Below are positions 18,920-28,263 of a stretch of DNA of 64,000 nt, in pieces (the first letter of the stretch is position 1; every line of letters begins with the position of its first letter). The notes beneath the pieces are model-generated. The model had not been told where the DNA came from and searched no databases. It saw nothing but the letters and a program-made list of their open reading frames with translations. Location of the stretch: positions 62,001 through 126,000 of the forward strand of contig NZ_WJNG01000007.1 of NCBI RefSeq assembly GCF_009649745.1, in the 5' to 3' direction. The DNA comes from Aquibacillus halophilus (GTDB taxonomy: Bacteria; Bacillota; Bacilli; Bacillales; Amphibacillaceae). The translations under genes and the position numbers were made by a program.

Positions 18920-20041
18920 CTATTTTAATGTGTTATCACCTTTAATATAATTCCATACCTGATTAACAATCCCAGTTTGATACAGTGTATTAATCACAAC
19001 TAAGCTAACGGGACCAGCAATAAGTCCGATGAATCCCCACAATTGAAATCCCGCAAAGAGTGCAATAAGTGTCGCAAGAGGGTTTAGTCCTATATTAGAT
19101 GATAAAATTTTCGGTTCCATTATTTGTCTTTGAACAACAATAGTTACATATAAAAGTGATAAGCCTATTGTTAGAAAATAGTTGCCACTGAAGAACACAT
19201 AAAGTATCCATGGAATAAAAACAAGTCCCGTTCCGAGATAGGGAAGTAAATCAATTAACCCAGTAATAATGGCAATTGTAATTGCGTAGTCGACCCTTAA
19301 AATAATAAGACCAACTAAAACAATAAGAGCAGTAATCATAATTAATGTTAATTGAGCTTTAACAAAACCAAATAAAGCCTGCTTAAGACCTGTTACGACA
19401 TTACCACCCGACTCTGTTAGGTGATTTGGTAAGGAATTATTAATTAATGTTTTTAGCTTGTACCAATCCTTCGTAATAAAAAAAGTTCCTAACAGCGAGA
19501 ATATTAATACCGAAATGTAATTTGGTAGTTTTCCTAATGTAGATGGTATTTGCTGGAGAACTTGTTGAATTATGTTAGCTCCGGTTGTTGCTATTTCTTC
19601 ACCAATTCTCTGTATATTATTTAAAATGGTAGTCTGTTGAGAAGGATCTAAAGTACTTATCAAAGAAGCAAACCTTTGATAAATAGGGATAATCTCATTT
19701 GTAATAAAGCTTTGAAAAAATATAACTAAGATTTTAAAATGTGTTGGAATATGTTCTGCCAAGTATGTAGTTCCTTTAATTAATTCTATAACCAAAAAAG
19801 TAATCGTACCGGTTATTACCACTAAAAGAAACATGATGGCTGCGAAGACAGCTAGCTGTCGTGGAACGTTGGCTCTTGTCTCTAATATATCCACAAGAGG
19901 GCGTATCATAAAAGCTAGAATAAGTGCAATAATAAATGGATAAGTGTACTTAGCTACAAAAAATGCTATGAAAAGAAAACTAATTATCACGATGATAACA
20001 ATTAAAAATCGTATTAAACGATATACATTTGTTAAAGACAT
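18920..20041 (-). CDS. ytvI: YtvI, AI-2E/PerM family membrane protein
   Basis: A 373-residue permease-like protein with about seven to eight hydrophobic segments and the PerM/AI-2E family pattern, including DLLPYLGTG and the C-terminal GFIGLIAGPV. The start used is the second ATG (20041): AAAGGA lies 8 bases upstream, while the first ATG at 20050 overlaps that site. B. subtilis YtvI is annotated as a sporulation membrane protein and lies in the same place. The transported substrate is unknown. Confidence 0.85.
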   Translation of the reverse strand: MSLTNVYRLIRFLIVIIVIISFLFIAFFVAKYTYPFIIALILAFMIRPLVDILETRANVPRQLAVFAAIMFLLVVITGTITFLVIELIKGTTYLAEHIPTHFKILVIFFQSFITNEIIPIYQRFASLISTLDPSQQTTILNNIQRIGEEIATTGANIIQQVLQQIPSTLGKLPNYISVLIFSLLGTFFITKDWYKLKTLINNSLPNHLTESGGNVVTGLKQALFGFVKAQLTLIMITALIVLVGLIILRVDYAITIAIITGLIDLLPYLGTGLVFIPWILYVFFSGNYFLTIGLSLLYVTIVVQRQIMEPKILSSNIGLNPLATLIALFAGFQLWGFIGLIAGPVSLVVINTLYQTGIVNQVWNYIKGDNTLK

Positions 20042-20073
20042 GGAACACATCCTTTCTTAGGTTTAGATTTTTA

Positions 20074-20101
20074 TTTACACGCTTATTTGTGGTACTATTA
20101 A
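20074..20101 (+). promoter_or_regulatory. Candidate ytwI promoter
   Basis: TTTACA at 20074-20079 and TATTAA at 20096-20101 with a 16-base spacer, about 40 bases before the ytwI start. Confidence 0.45.
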
Positions 20102-20142
20102 ATTGGTTTCAAGACTTGATTGTAGTTCTTGGAGGATTAAGT

Positions 20143-20607
20143 ATGATTAACCAGTCAACGATATTTTTACTTATCTTATTTATATTGGGTTATATTGGAA
20201 AAAATCAGTCAATTATGATAGCGGTTTATGTTTTATTTGGTATGCAACTGTTCAAATTGGATGAAAGATTTTTCCCTGTATTTCAAGATAGAGGAATAAG
20301 TTGGGGTGTAACAATCATTACTATTGCAGTACTAGTTCCAATAGCCACAGGTGAAATAGGCTTTAAAGAGTTATTGGATAGTGTGAAATCTTACTATGCA
20401 TGGATAGCATTAGGCGCAGGTGCTTTTGTCGCTATTATCGCAAAAAACGGCTTGGATTTGCTTGCAAATGATCCACATTTAACCGCTGCGTTAGTCATGG
20501 GAACTATACTTGCTGTAGTGTTTTTTCAAGGAGTTGCCGTTGGCCCCTTAATTGGTGCAGGAATTGCTTATATGGTGATGAAAGCAGTAGATTTTTTTGT
20601 TTTATGA
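20143..20607 (+). CDS. ytwI: DUF441 family membrane protein YtwI
   Basis: A 154-residue DUF441 protein with about four hydrophobic segments, ending with GPLIGAGIAYMVMKAVDFF. The ATG at 20143 has TTGGAGGATT upstream and gives the normal family length. An open frame upstream to 20029 crosses the promoter region and is rejected. It sits between ytvI and citZ as in B. subtilis. Function is unknown. Confidence 0.87.
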   Translation: MINQSTIFLLILFILGYIGKNQSIMIAVYVLFGMQLFKLDERFFPVFQDRGISWGVTIITIAVLVPIATGEIGFKELLDSVKSYYAWIALGAGAFVAIIAKNGLDLLANDPHLTAALVMGTILAVVFFQGVAVGPLIGAGIAYMVMKAVDFFVL

Positions 20608-20666
20608 ATAAGTGCTATACATAATTTATATGAGAAACTATTAACTTTTATTAAAACTCTCTGAAA

Positions 20667-20680
20667 TTTAATCGGTTTCA
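20667..20680 (+). promoter_or_regulatory. Probable CcpA site (cre) upstream of citZ
   Basis: TTTAATCGGTTTCA matches the cre consensus TGWAANCGNTNWCA at all but one position and ends one base before the citZ -35. CcpA is known to repress citZ in B. subtilis, so glucose repression is expected. Confidence 0.7.
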
Positions 20681-20681
20681 T

Positions 20682-20710
20682 TTCACAAATAATTCTTAAT
20701 TGTTTATAAT
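20682..20710 (+). promoter_or_regulatory. Sigma-A promoter of citZ
   Basis: TTCACA at 20682-20687 and TATAAT at 20705-20710 with a 17-base spacer. The resulting leader is about 165 bases; I see no classic riboswitch in it. Confidence 0.75.
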
Positions 20711-20884
20711 TATCAGTGGGGATGATCAGAAGTATAGAAATTCGAATTTTATCTCACCTATGCTTTTGACCTTTATAAATAAAATCGTTTGCTCATAGTT
20801 GTTTAAATTGTTCCCTAGCAGACGACAATACTAACTATTTAAACATGAAGCAAAACGGGTATAAGAGAAAAGGAGAAGGATATA

Positions 20885-22000
20885 ATGTCAACTACCAAAG
20901 GACTAGAAGGGGTAATTGCAACAGAATCATCAATTAGCTCAATTGTCGATGACCAATTAACTTATGTTGGGTATAGAATTGACGATCTTGCAGAAAATTC
21001 TAGCTTTGAGGAAGTAGTATTTCTTTTATTAAATAAAAGACTCCCAAAGCAAGATGAATTGAAGCAATTTGAAAATGAGTTAACTTCTAATATGGAAATC
21101 CCTGATGCATTAATTGAACATTTTAAATCCTATGATCTTAGTTCTGTACATCCAATGGCAGCACTTAGAACAGCAGTTTCATTATTAGGGTTGTATGACT
21201 CAGAGGCAGATGTTATGGAACCAAATGCAAATTTCCAAAAGGCTATTCGTTTACAAGCAAAAATTTCTACGATAGTAACAGCGTTTGCCCGTATCCGTGA
21301 TGGGAAGGATCCCGTGTCTCCTAAAAAGGATCTTAGCTATGCAGCTAACTTTTTATATATGCTTAATGGAGAAGAACCAAAGGACTTAGAGGTAGAGGCT
21401 ATTAATAAAGCTTTAATTCTACATGCTGATCATGAATTAAATGCGTCCACATTCACTGCAAGGGTTTGTGTTGCAACCCTATCAGATGTGTATTCAGGTA
21501 TTACAGCCGCTATCGGTGCCTTAAAGGGCCCATTACATGGTGGTGCAAATGAGCGAGTAATGAAGATGTTGACTGAGATAGACGAGGTTGACAATGCAAT
21601 TCCTTATATCAAGGAAAAAATGGCTAATAAGGAAAAAATTATGGGGATGGGCCACCGTGTTTATCGTACAGGTGATCCTCGTGCAAAACATTTGAAGAAA
21701 ATGTCTAAAGAGTTGACTGAGTTAACTGGGCAAGCGAAATGGTACGAAATGTCAGTTAAAATAGAAGAATACATTAAAGAAGAAAAAGGATTACCAGCGA
21801 ATGTGGATTTTTATTCTGCATCTGTTTACCACAGCCTGGGTATTAAACATGACTTATTTACACCTATTTTTGCAATAAGCCGATTCTCGGGTTGGTTAGC
21901 TCATATTTTAGAGCAATATGATAATAATCGATTGATACGCCCACGCGCTGAATATGTAGGTCCGAAGATTCAATCATATACACCAATTGAAAAAAGATAA
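20885..22000 (+). CDS. citZ: Citrate synthase
   Basis: A 371-residue citrate synthase of the short Gram-positive type. Catalytic residues are in GPLHGGANERVMKM (His), MGMGHRVYRTGDPRA (His) and NVDFYSASVYHSLGI (Asp). It condenses acetyl-CoA with oxaloacetate, entering the TCA cycle. GGAGAAGG precedes the ATG. It is first in the citZ-icd-mdh cluster. Confidence 0.96.
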   Translation: MSTTKGLEGVIATESSISSIVDDQLTYVGYRIDDLAENSSFEEVVFLLLNKRLPKQDELKQFENELTSNMEIPDALIEHFKSYDLSSVHPMAALRTAVSLLGLYDSEADVMEPNANFQKAIRLQAKISTIVTAFARIRDGKDPVSPKKDLSYAANFLYMLNGEEPKDLEVEAINKALILHADHELNASTFTARVCVATLSDVYSGITAAIGALKGPLHGGANERVMKMLTEIDEVDNAIPYIKEKMANKEKIMGMGHRVYRTGDPRAKHLKKMSKELTELTGQAKWYEMSVKIEEYIKEEKGLPANVDFYSASVYHSLGIKHDLFTPIFAISRFSGWLAHILEQYDNNRLIRPRAEYVGPKIQSYTPIEKR

Positions 22001-22011
22001 TATAGATTTTA

Positions 22012-22059
22012 CTTATCAGTACCAGAGCCGGTGAAAAAACCGGCTTATGATTTGATAAG
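22012..22059 (+). other. Stem-loop between citZ and icd
   Basis: CTTATCA and TGATAAG enclose a second stem GCCGGT/ACCGGC. No T run follows, so it probably allows readthrough into icd or marks a processing or partial termination point. Confidence 0.45.
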
Positions 22060-22155
22060 CAATCTAATGAACAATAATTTTTGAACTGTAAAAGTTCAAT
22101 TACTATAATGATACTAACTAATAGGAACATAGAATGAATAGGAGGATTTATAAAT

Positions 22156-23427
22156 ATGGTACAAGCTGAAAAAATTACTGTTAATAAAGGGGTAATTAAT
22201 GTCCCCAATCGTCCAATAATACCGTTCATCGAAGGTGATGGTACGGGACCAGATATCTGGGCATCTGCTAAACGTGTAATCGAGGCTGCTGTCGACAAAG
22301 CATACAACGGAGAAAAGTCAATTGAATGGAAAGAAGTTTATGCTGGTCAAAAAGCTTTTGATCGTTCAGGAGAGTGGCTCCCTGCAGAAACTTTGGATGC
22401 AATTCGTGAATACAAAGTGGCAATTAAAGGTCCTTTAACTACTCCAATAGGTGGGGGAATAAGATCATTAAACGTAGCGTTACGTCAAGAATTAGATCTA
22501 TTTACTTGTTTACGTCCAGTACGTTACTTTGCAGGGGTTCCATCACCTGTGAAACGTCCAGAGGATACTGATATGGTAATCTTCCGTGAGAATACTGAAG
22601 ATATTTATGCGGGAATAGAATGGCAACAAGGATCACCAGAGGTTAAGAAAGTAATAGACTTTCTTCAAAATGAGATGGGAGTAAAAAACATTCGTTTTCC
22701 TGAAACGTCTGGTATTGGTGTAAAACCCGTTTCTGAAGAGGGTACAAAACGTCTTGTTCGATCAGCTATTGAATATGCGATCAACGAAGGACGCAAAAGT
22801 GTAACACTCGTGCATAAAGGCAACATAATGAAATTTACAGAAGGTTCTTTTAAAGCTTGGGGTTATGAGTTAGCTGAAGAAGAGTATGGGGATAAGGTCT
22901 TTACTTGGGCAGAGTACGATAAAATCGTAGATGAAAAAGGTAGAGATGCTGCGGATAAAGCACAAGAGGCTGCTGAAAAAGCTGGAAAAATTATAGTGAA
23001 AGATTCTATTGCAGATATCTTCTTGCAACAAATTCTTACACGTCCTCGTGAGTTTGATGTTGTAGCTACAATGAATTTAAATGGAGACTACATTTCTGAT
23101 GCACTAGCTGCACAGGTTGGTGGAATTGGAATTGCGCCAGGAGCTAACATCAATTATGAAACGGGACACGCTATTTTTGAAGCTACACATGGAACAGCAC
23201 CAAAATATGCTGGACTTGATAAAGTAAATCCTTCATCAGTTATCTTATCTGGTGTCTTAATGTTAGAACACTTAGAGTGGAGAGAAGCTGCTGATTTAAT
23301 TACTAAATCAATGGATAAAACAATTGGATCAAAAGTTGTAACTTACGACTTTGCTCGTATGATGGATGGGGCTACAGAAGTAAAAACATCAGAATTTGGA
23401 GACGAACTTATTAAAAATATGAATTAA
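22156..23427 (+). CDS. icd: Isocitrate dehydrogenase (NADP+)
   Basis: A 423-residue NADP-dependent isocitrate dehydrogenase. It has the substrate-loop [29 protein letters not shown], and the cofactor-loop signature [11 protein letters not shown]. It oxidises isocitrate to 2-oxoglutarate and is a main NADPH source in Bacilli. AGGAGG precedes the ATG. It lies between citZ and mdh as in B. subtilis. Confidence 0.96.
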   Translation: MVQAEKITVNKGVINVPNRPIIPFIEGDGTGPDIWASAKRVIEAAVDKAYNGEKSIEWKEVYAGQKAFDRSGEWLPAETLDAIREYKVAIKGPLTTPIGGGIRSLNVALRQELDLFTCLRPVRYFAGVPSPVKRPEDTDMVIFRENTEDIYAGIEWQQGSPEVKKVIDFLQNEMGVKNIRFPETSGIGVKPVSEEGTKRLVRSAIEYAINEGRKSVTLVHKGNIMKFTEGSFKAWGYELAEEEYGDKVFTWAEYDKIVDEKGRDAADKAQEAAEKAGKIIVKDSIADIFLQQILTRPREFDVVATMNLNGDYISDALAAQVGGIGIAPGANINYETGHAIFEATHGTAPKYAGLDKVNPSSVILSGVLMLEHLEWREAADLITKSMDKTIGSKVVTYDFARMMDGATEVKTSEFGDELIKNMN

Positions 23428-23444
23428 GGGGTTGAAGAATTTTT

Positions 23445-24383
23445 ATGGCTATAAACCGAAAAAAGGTTTCAGTTATTGGAGGGGGATTTACTGGTGCTAC
23501 AACAGCGCTAATGGTTGCTCAAAAAGAACTTGCTGATATAGTATTAGTAGATATTCCTGATATGGAAGGTCCGACAAAGGGTAAGACATTAGATATGCTT
23601 GAAGCGAGCCCTGTTCAAGGATTTGATGCCAACATAGTAGGCACTTCAAATTATGAAGATACTAAAGGTTCTGATCTTGTGATTATTACCGCTGGTATTG
23701 CTCGTAAACCTGGCATGAGTCGTGATGATTTAGTTAACACTAATGCTAAAATTATGAAAAGTGTTACAAAGGAAATAGTGAAATATTCACCAGAGACTAT
23801 TATCCTCGTGTTAACAAACCCTGTTGATGCAATGACTTATACAGTTTTTAAAGAATCAGGCTTCCCTAAAAATCGGGTTATTGGGCAATCGGGTGTGTTA
23901 GATTCAGCAAGATTCCGTACTTTTGTTGCTCAAGAACTCAACCTTTCAGTAAAGGATATAACTGGCTTTGTTCTCGGTGGTCATGGAGATGACATGGTTC
24001 CATTAATTCGTTATTCATTCGCAGGTGGTATTCCGCTAGAGAAACTAATTTCTAAGGATCGTTTAGATGCAATTGTAGAACGTACAAGAAAGGGTGGAGG
24101 AGAAATTGTTGGTCTACTAGGGAATGGTAGTGCCTACTATGCTCCAGCAGCATCTTTAACTGTTATGGCAGAAGCAATTCTAAAAGATCAACGTAGAGTT
24201 CTTCCAAGCATAACTTACCTTGAGGGTGAATATGGCTATTCTGATATTTACTTAGGAGTTCCAACTGTAATTGGTGGAAACGGGTTGGAAGAAATCATTG
24301 AGTTAGACTTAACAGAAGATGAAAAAGCAGCTCTTGATCAATCAGCTGAATCGGTTAAAAAAGTGTTAGAAGTGTTGCAATAG
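23445..24383 (+). CDS. mdh: Malate dehydrogenase (NAD+)
   Basis: A 312-residue lactate-dehydrogenase-like malate dehydrogenase. The NAD-binding site is [12 protein letters not shown]; the catalytic His is in [14 protein letters not shown]; substrate arginines are in [10 protein letters not shown]. It interconverts malate and oxaloacetate. It follows icd by 17 bases with AAGGGG upstream and ends the TCA cluster. Confidence 0.96.
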   Translation: MAINRKKVSVIGGGFTGATTALMVAQKELADIVLVDIPDMEGPTKGKTLDMLEASPVQGFDANIVGTSNYEDTKGSDLVIITAGIARKPGMSRDDLVNTNAKIMKSVTKEIVKYSPETIILVLTNPVDAMTYTVFKESGFPKNRVIGQSGVLDSARFRTFVAQELNLSVKDITGFVLGGHGDDMVPLIRYSFAGGIPLEKLISKDRLDAIVERTRKGGGEIVGLLGNGSAYYAPAASLTVMAEAILKDQRRVLPSITYLEGEYGYSDIYLGVPTVIGGNGLEEIIELDLTEDEKAALDQSAESVKKVLEVLQ

Positions 24384-24416
24384 TGAGTAGAAATTAATTC
24401 TTGAATGAATGTAACT

Positions 24417-24456
24417 AAACCCTTGTCATGGCCAATATTGACAAGGGTTTTTTTAC
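24417..24456 (+). terminator. Intrinsic terminator after mdh
   Basis: AAACCCTTGTCA pairs with TGACAAGGGTTT followed by seven T. Confidence 0.9.
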
Positions 24457-24486
24457 TAAATAATTATATAGTTAGGGGTGTAGAAG

Positions 24487-24960
24487 ATGTTTGCAAAAAA
24501 ACGTAAACTTGGTAAGCAAATAAATCAATTAAAGGTTGGGGATTATTATGAATCCTCTCAAACAATAGAGGATAAAGACCTGTTATTATATTTAGGTTTA
24601 ACCAATGACTCTAATCCGCTATATATTCAGCATGATTATGCATCTCAGACTCCATACAAGCGTCCCCTAGTCCCTTCAGTCATGTTATTCGGTATGGTGT
24701 CAGCAATAGTTTCTATGCATCTTCCAGGCCCTGGAAGCCATATAGTTCAACATGAAATGAAATTTCCACGTCCAGTTTATCACTATACTGAAGTAAATTT
24801 TTCTATTGAAGTAAGTTCAATCGATCATGAAAATCATCATGTCTATATATCTATAATTGGCCTGAATGGTGATAAAGAGGAAGTGATTAGTGGGTCTTTA
24901 GTTGTATCTCCCCCTTATGAACCTGAATCGATAACTGCAAATACATTAAACAACTTTTAA
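24487..24960 (+). CDS. MaoC-like hotdog protein with altered active site
   Basis: A 157-residue hotdog-fold protein of the MaoC / R-specific enoyl-CoA hydratase type, with LPGPGSHIVQHEMKFPRPV typical of the family. The expected catalytic motif D-x-N-P-x-H reads D41-S-N-P-L-Y46: the aspartate is kept but the histidine is tyrosine. It may therefore bind an acyl-thioester without hydrating it, or use another residue. It has its own ribosome binding site after the mdh terminator and is not between mdh and phoP in B. subtilis. Confidence 0.8.
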   Translation: MFAKKRKLGKQINQLKVGDYYESSQTIEDKDLLLYLGLTNDSNPLYIQHDYASQTPYKRPLVPSVMLFGMVSAIVSMHLPGPGSHIVQHEMKFPRPVYHYTEVNFSIEVSSIDHENHHVYISIIGLNGDKEEVISGSLVVSPPYEPESITANTLNNF

Positions 24961-25025
24961 GTCCCCAGTAGGAAAAGTTAAATACAATGTTAAGGAAATT
25001 TTACAATTGATAGTCTCCACTAGTA

Positions 25026-25054
25026 TTCACATAAACTATTTTTCACTGTATGAT
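25026..25054 (+). promoter_or_regulatory. Sigma-A promoter of phoPR
   Basis: TTCACA at 25026-25031 and TATGAT at 25049-25054, 17-base spacer. Upstream, TTAAAT, TTAAGG and TTACAA begin at 24978, 24990 and 25001, about one helical turn apart, and could be weak PhoP boxes for autoregulation. Confidence 0.65.
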
Positions 25055-25085
25055 TAAAAGAGAACACATTACGAGGTGGGGTTGT

Positions 25086-25781
25086 ATGAAGCAAAAAGTT
25101 TTGATTGTTGACGACGAAGAATCGATTGTTACTTTATTAAAATATAATGTAGAACGAGCTGGTTATGATACAGATGTTGCCTACAATGGCTTAGATGCGC
25201 TAATCAAGGCCACTGAGGAGTCTTTTGATTTAATAATTCTTGATCTTATGTTGCCTGAATTGGATGGAACGGAGGTTTGCAAAAGATTAAGACAAAAACA
25301 AATAGAGACTCCGATTTTAATGTTGTCGGCAAAAGATGATGAGTTTGACAAGGTGCTAGGATTAGAACTAGGAGCCGATGATTATTTAACGAAGCCTTTT
25401 AGCCCAAAGGAAGTTCTGGCAAGAATTAAAGCTATTTTGCGGCGTTCAACAGTAAAAGTGCAAAACGATGATAAACCTTATATTAAAATAGCTGAACTAC
25501 TAATTTATCCAGAGCAATATGAAGCTAGTATAAAGGGTGAAGTCTTAACTTTTACTAGAAAAGAATTTGAACTATTAATGTATTTAGCTAAACATAAAGG
25601 AAAGGTTCTTTCCAGAGACCAACTACTTAGTGCTGTATGGAACTACGACTTTGTGGGTGATACACGGATTGTTGATGTACATGTTAGTCACCTAAGAGAA
25701 AAAATCGAACCTGATACAAAGAACCCTATTTACATTAAAACTATACGAGGACTTGGTTATAAGATGGAGGAACCGTCTTAA
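25086..25781 (+). CDS. phoP: Phosphate response regulator PhoP
   Basis: A 231-residue OmpR-family regulator. The receiver domain has the acidic pair DD near residues 9-10, phosphoacceptor D53 in LDLMLPELDG and Lys in TKPFSPKE; a winged-helix DNA-binding domain follows. The ATG at 25086 follows GAGGTGGGG. An open frame from 25050 would begin at or before the predicted transcription start and is rejected. Its stop overlaps the phoR start by one base. Confidence 0.93.
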   Translation: MKQKVLIVDDEESIVTLLKYNVERAGYDTDVAYNGLDALIKATEESFDLIILDLMLPELDGTEVCKRLRQKQIETPILMLSAKDDEFDKVLGLELGADDYLTKPFSPKEVLARIKAILRRSTVKVQNDDKPYIKIAELLIYPEQYEASIKGEVLTFTRKEFELLMYLAKHKGKVLSRDQLLSAVWNYDFVGDTRIVDVHVSHLREKIEPDTKNPIYIKTIRGLGYKMEEPS

Positions 25782-27154
25782 TGGATTCTTCAAATTCAAG
25801 GTTATTTATAACATATAGTATTGTTGTTATTATTGTTATGATTTTGATGGGAACTGTTATCATACCACTTTTATCCGGTAATGAAAGAATAATTGCGATT
25901 CTTACACTTGTTGGAGGCTTAATTATCTTTTTCGTGTTAATTTACAATATATTCGAGAAATATATTAAGCCTGTTCGCTCGGCTGCACGAGTAGCTGAAC
26001 AGTTAGTAAAAGGAAACTATAAAGCTAGAACATATGTAAGTCACTATGGAGAAGCAGGCAAATTAAGTAACACAGTAAATGCGTTAGCTAGAAGTTTGCA
26101 AGAAATGACGATTCAAGAAAGAATGCAAGGAAATCAATTAAGAACTGTCATCGATAATATGGAAAGTGGTCTCATGTTAATTGACGAAAGAGGTTATGTA
26201 CACCTAGTTAATAGAAAGTTCGAAGCAATGTTTGGGAAAAATGCGAATCAATATATTGGCTATCTGTACTATGATGTTCTAGACCAAGAAAACATACATA
26301 AAGCAGTTCAAGAAGCTTTTTTATATGAAGAAAAAATTAAAAATTCATTCACTATCTCTTTGGAAGTCGAAAAGCGCTATGTGGAAATTGTAGGGGCTCC
26401 GATTTTTAATGACACAAAGAATTTGAAAGGTGCTGTTCTAGTTTTTCATGATATAACCGAGTTAAAGCGATCAGAACAAACAAGAAAAGACTTCGTAGCC
26501 AATGTATCTCACGAGTTGAAAACGCCTATGACCTCAATAAGAGGATTTGCTGAAACATTACTAGATGGTGCGATGGAAGAAGAGGAATTAAGGGAACAAT
26601 TTTTAACAATTATTTTAAATGAGAGTCAGCGATTACAAACACTTGTTCATGATTTACTTGAGCTATCTAAACTTGAACATGACGAATTAAAATTAAATCG
26701 TAAATTGATAAACATTTCTTCATTGTTAGATGATATCCTTCCTATAGTAAGCCATCAAGCACAACAAAAAAATATAACTTTTAATACAACTGTTAAGAAT
26801 ACCATTGAAATTGTTGCTGATCCGGAGCGATTAAAGCAAGTATTTATAAATTTAATCAATAACGCCATTAACTATACCCCTAATAATGGAAATATCTCCT
26901 TGAGTATTGAAACAATTGACATGTTTGTTAGAATTATAGTTAGTGATAATGGAATCGGAATCTCTGAAGAATCAAGAGACAGGATTTTTGAGCGTTTTTA
27001 TCGCGTTGATAAAGCAAGAAGTAGGAATACTGGGGGAACTGGGTTAGGTCTAGCCATTGTAAAACATATTGTTGAGGCCCATCAAGGTAGTATAAAAGTC
27101 GAGAGTAAGATAGATAAGGGCACAACATTTTGTATTTTGTTACCTAAACAATGA
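25781..27154 (+). CDS. phoR: Sensor histidine kinase PhoR, compact form
   Basis: A 457-residue kinase, about 120 shorter than B. subtilis PhoR. Two transmembrane segments (about 9-31 and 36-57) are joined by only four or so residues, so the extracytoplasmic sensor domain is missing. HAMP-like (58-110), PAS (118-225), HisKA with H244 in FVANVSHELKTPM, and HATPase with NLINNAINYTP and GGTGLGLAI are intact. Input must come from the membrane or the PAS domain. It starts within the phoP stop codon. Confidence 0.92.
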   Translation: MDSSNSRLFITYSIVVIIVMILMGTVIIPLLSGNERIIAILTLVGGLIIFFVLIYNIFEKYIKPVRSAARVAEQLVKGNYKARTYVSHYGEAGKLSNTVNALARSLQEMTIQERMQGNQLRTVIDNMESGLMLIDERGYVHLVNRKFEAMFGKNANQYIGYLYYDVLDQENIHKAVQEAFLYEEKIKNSFTISLEVEKRYVEIVGAPIFNDTKNLKGAVLVFHDITELKRSEQTRKDFVANVSHELKTPMTSIRGFAETLLDGAMEEEELREQFLTIILNESQRLQTLVHDLLELSKLEHDELKLNRKLINISSLLDDILPIVSHQAQQKNITFNTTVKNTIEIVADPERLKQVFINLINNAINYTPNNGNISLSIETIDMFVRIIVSDNGIGISEESRDRIFERFYRVDKARSRNTGGTGLGLAIVKHIVEAHQGSIKVESKIDKGTTFCILLPKQ

Positions 27155-27164
27155 GATTAGGAAA

Positions 27165-27202
27165 TGAAACGAAAACCACCTTTATTGTTTTCGTTTTTTT
27201 TT
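27165..27202 (+). terminator. Intrinsic terminator after phoR
   Basis: AAACGAAAAC pairs with GTTTTCGTTT, followed by more T. Confidence 0.8.
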
Positions 27203-27273
27203 GTTTTTAAAATGTGAAACAAAAACTTATTCAGTTCGTATGTATTATTATGTAGTAGAAAAGGGGAAAGAAT

Positions 27274-28263
27274 ATGACGTTAAAACAAATATACAGTTGG
27301 ATAGCAATTGTATTCGGAGTAGCTGTTTTAGGTGTTGTTGGATTCACAAGCTGGTTTACTGTTGATGAATCGGAGCAAGCTGTAATTGTAACATTTGGTC
27401 ATCCGGAAGAAGGAATAACTGAACCAGGCTTACATTTTAAATTACCTTGGCCAATTCAAGAGGTTGAGACATTATCAAAAGAAACATTTAGTTTAGATTT
27501 TGGTTTTGGTCAAGATGGTAGTGATACCAATGAAACAGTTAGAATGATTACTGGAGATGAAAATATTGTCCAGGCAGATTTAGTTGTGCAATGGAAGATA
27601 ACACAGCCTGCTAAATATTTATATAATTCAGAAGATCCTGAGCAAATATTATTTAATGCAACATCTGCTTCCCTTAGAGGGATTATTGGGTCAACAGTAA
27701 TAGACGAAGCTTTAACATCAGGGAAAGCTGAAATTGAAAACGAAGTAAGAGAGTTATTAGTCACTTTAATGGATGATTATGATATAGGAATTTCAATTTC
27801 TGACGTTAAGCTACAAGAAGTAGACTTGCCAAATGAGGAAGTTCGTCAAGCATTTACTAAAGTTACAGATGCAAGAGAAACTATGAATACAAAAATAAAT
27901 GAAGCTAGAAAATATGAAAACCAAGCGGTAGAAGAAGCTCTCGGTGAGAAAGATGCAATAATTTCAAGAGCAGAAGGAGCTAAAATTGCACTAATAGAGC
28001 GAGCAAGAGGTGACATTGCCGAATTTAACGCCCTCTATAATGCATACACTAATAATCCTAACATTACTAGACAACGACTTATCATTGAAACACTAGAGCA
28101 AGTGTTGCCAGATGCAAAAGTCTTTGTAATGAATGATGATGGAAATACATTAAAGTATTTACCGTTAACATCAAGTGGAAATCAAGAAACACCTAAACCT
28201 TCGGCTGCACCTGGTAGCAATAGCGAAACAACTGATGAGGAGGCCGAAACAAATGACAGATGA
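27274..28263 (+). CDS. hflK: HflK-like SPFH membrane protein
   Basis: A 329-residue stomatin/prohibitin family protein. It has one N-terminal transmembrane segment (about 8-28), the SPFH domain beginning TVDESEQAVIVTFGHPEEG, a long charged helical region (about 205-260) and a low-complexity Ser/Pro/Glu tail. HflK and HflC form a cage around FtsH in other bacteria and modulate its proteolysis. The pair is absent from B. subtilis at this site (between phoR and polA). It overlaps hflC by 11 bases. Confidence 0.85.
   Translation: MTLKQIYSWIAIVFGVAVLGVVGFTSWFTVDESEQAVIVTFGHPEEGITEPGLHFKLPWPIQEVETLSKETFSLDFGFGQDGSDTNETVRMITGDENIVQADLVVQWKITQPAKYLYNSEDPEQILFNATSASLRGIIGSTVIDEALTSGKAEIENEVRELLVTLMDDYDIGISISDVKLQEVDLPNEEVRQAFTKVTDARETMNTKINEARKYENQAVEEALGEKDAIISRAEGAKIALIERARGDIAEFNALYNAYTNNPNITRQRLIIETLEQVLPDAKVFVMNDDGNTLKYLPLTSSGNQETPKPSAAPGSNSETTDEEAETNDR

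Noticed and set aside
18716-18928. 70-residue ORF (MGKEQSEDPATSGFS...)
   Set aside because: Its first part is repeat module 1; the same peptide appears in copy C on the minus strand (41830-42048) with different flanks. No ribosome binding site.
25050-25085. Upstream start for phoP
   Set aside because: The codon lies at the predicted -10 (25049-25054), so it would not be in the mRNA.
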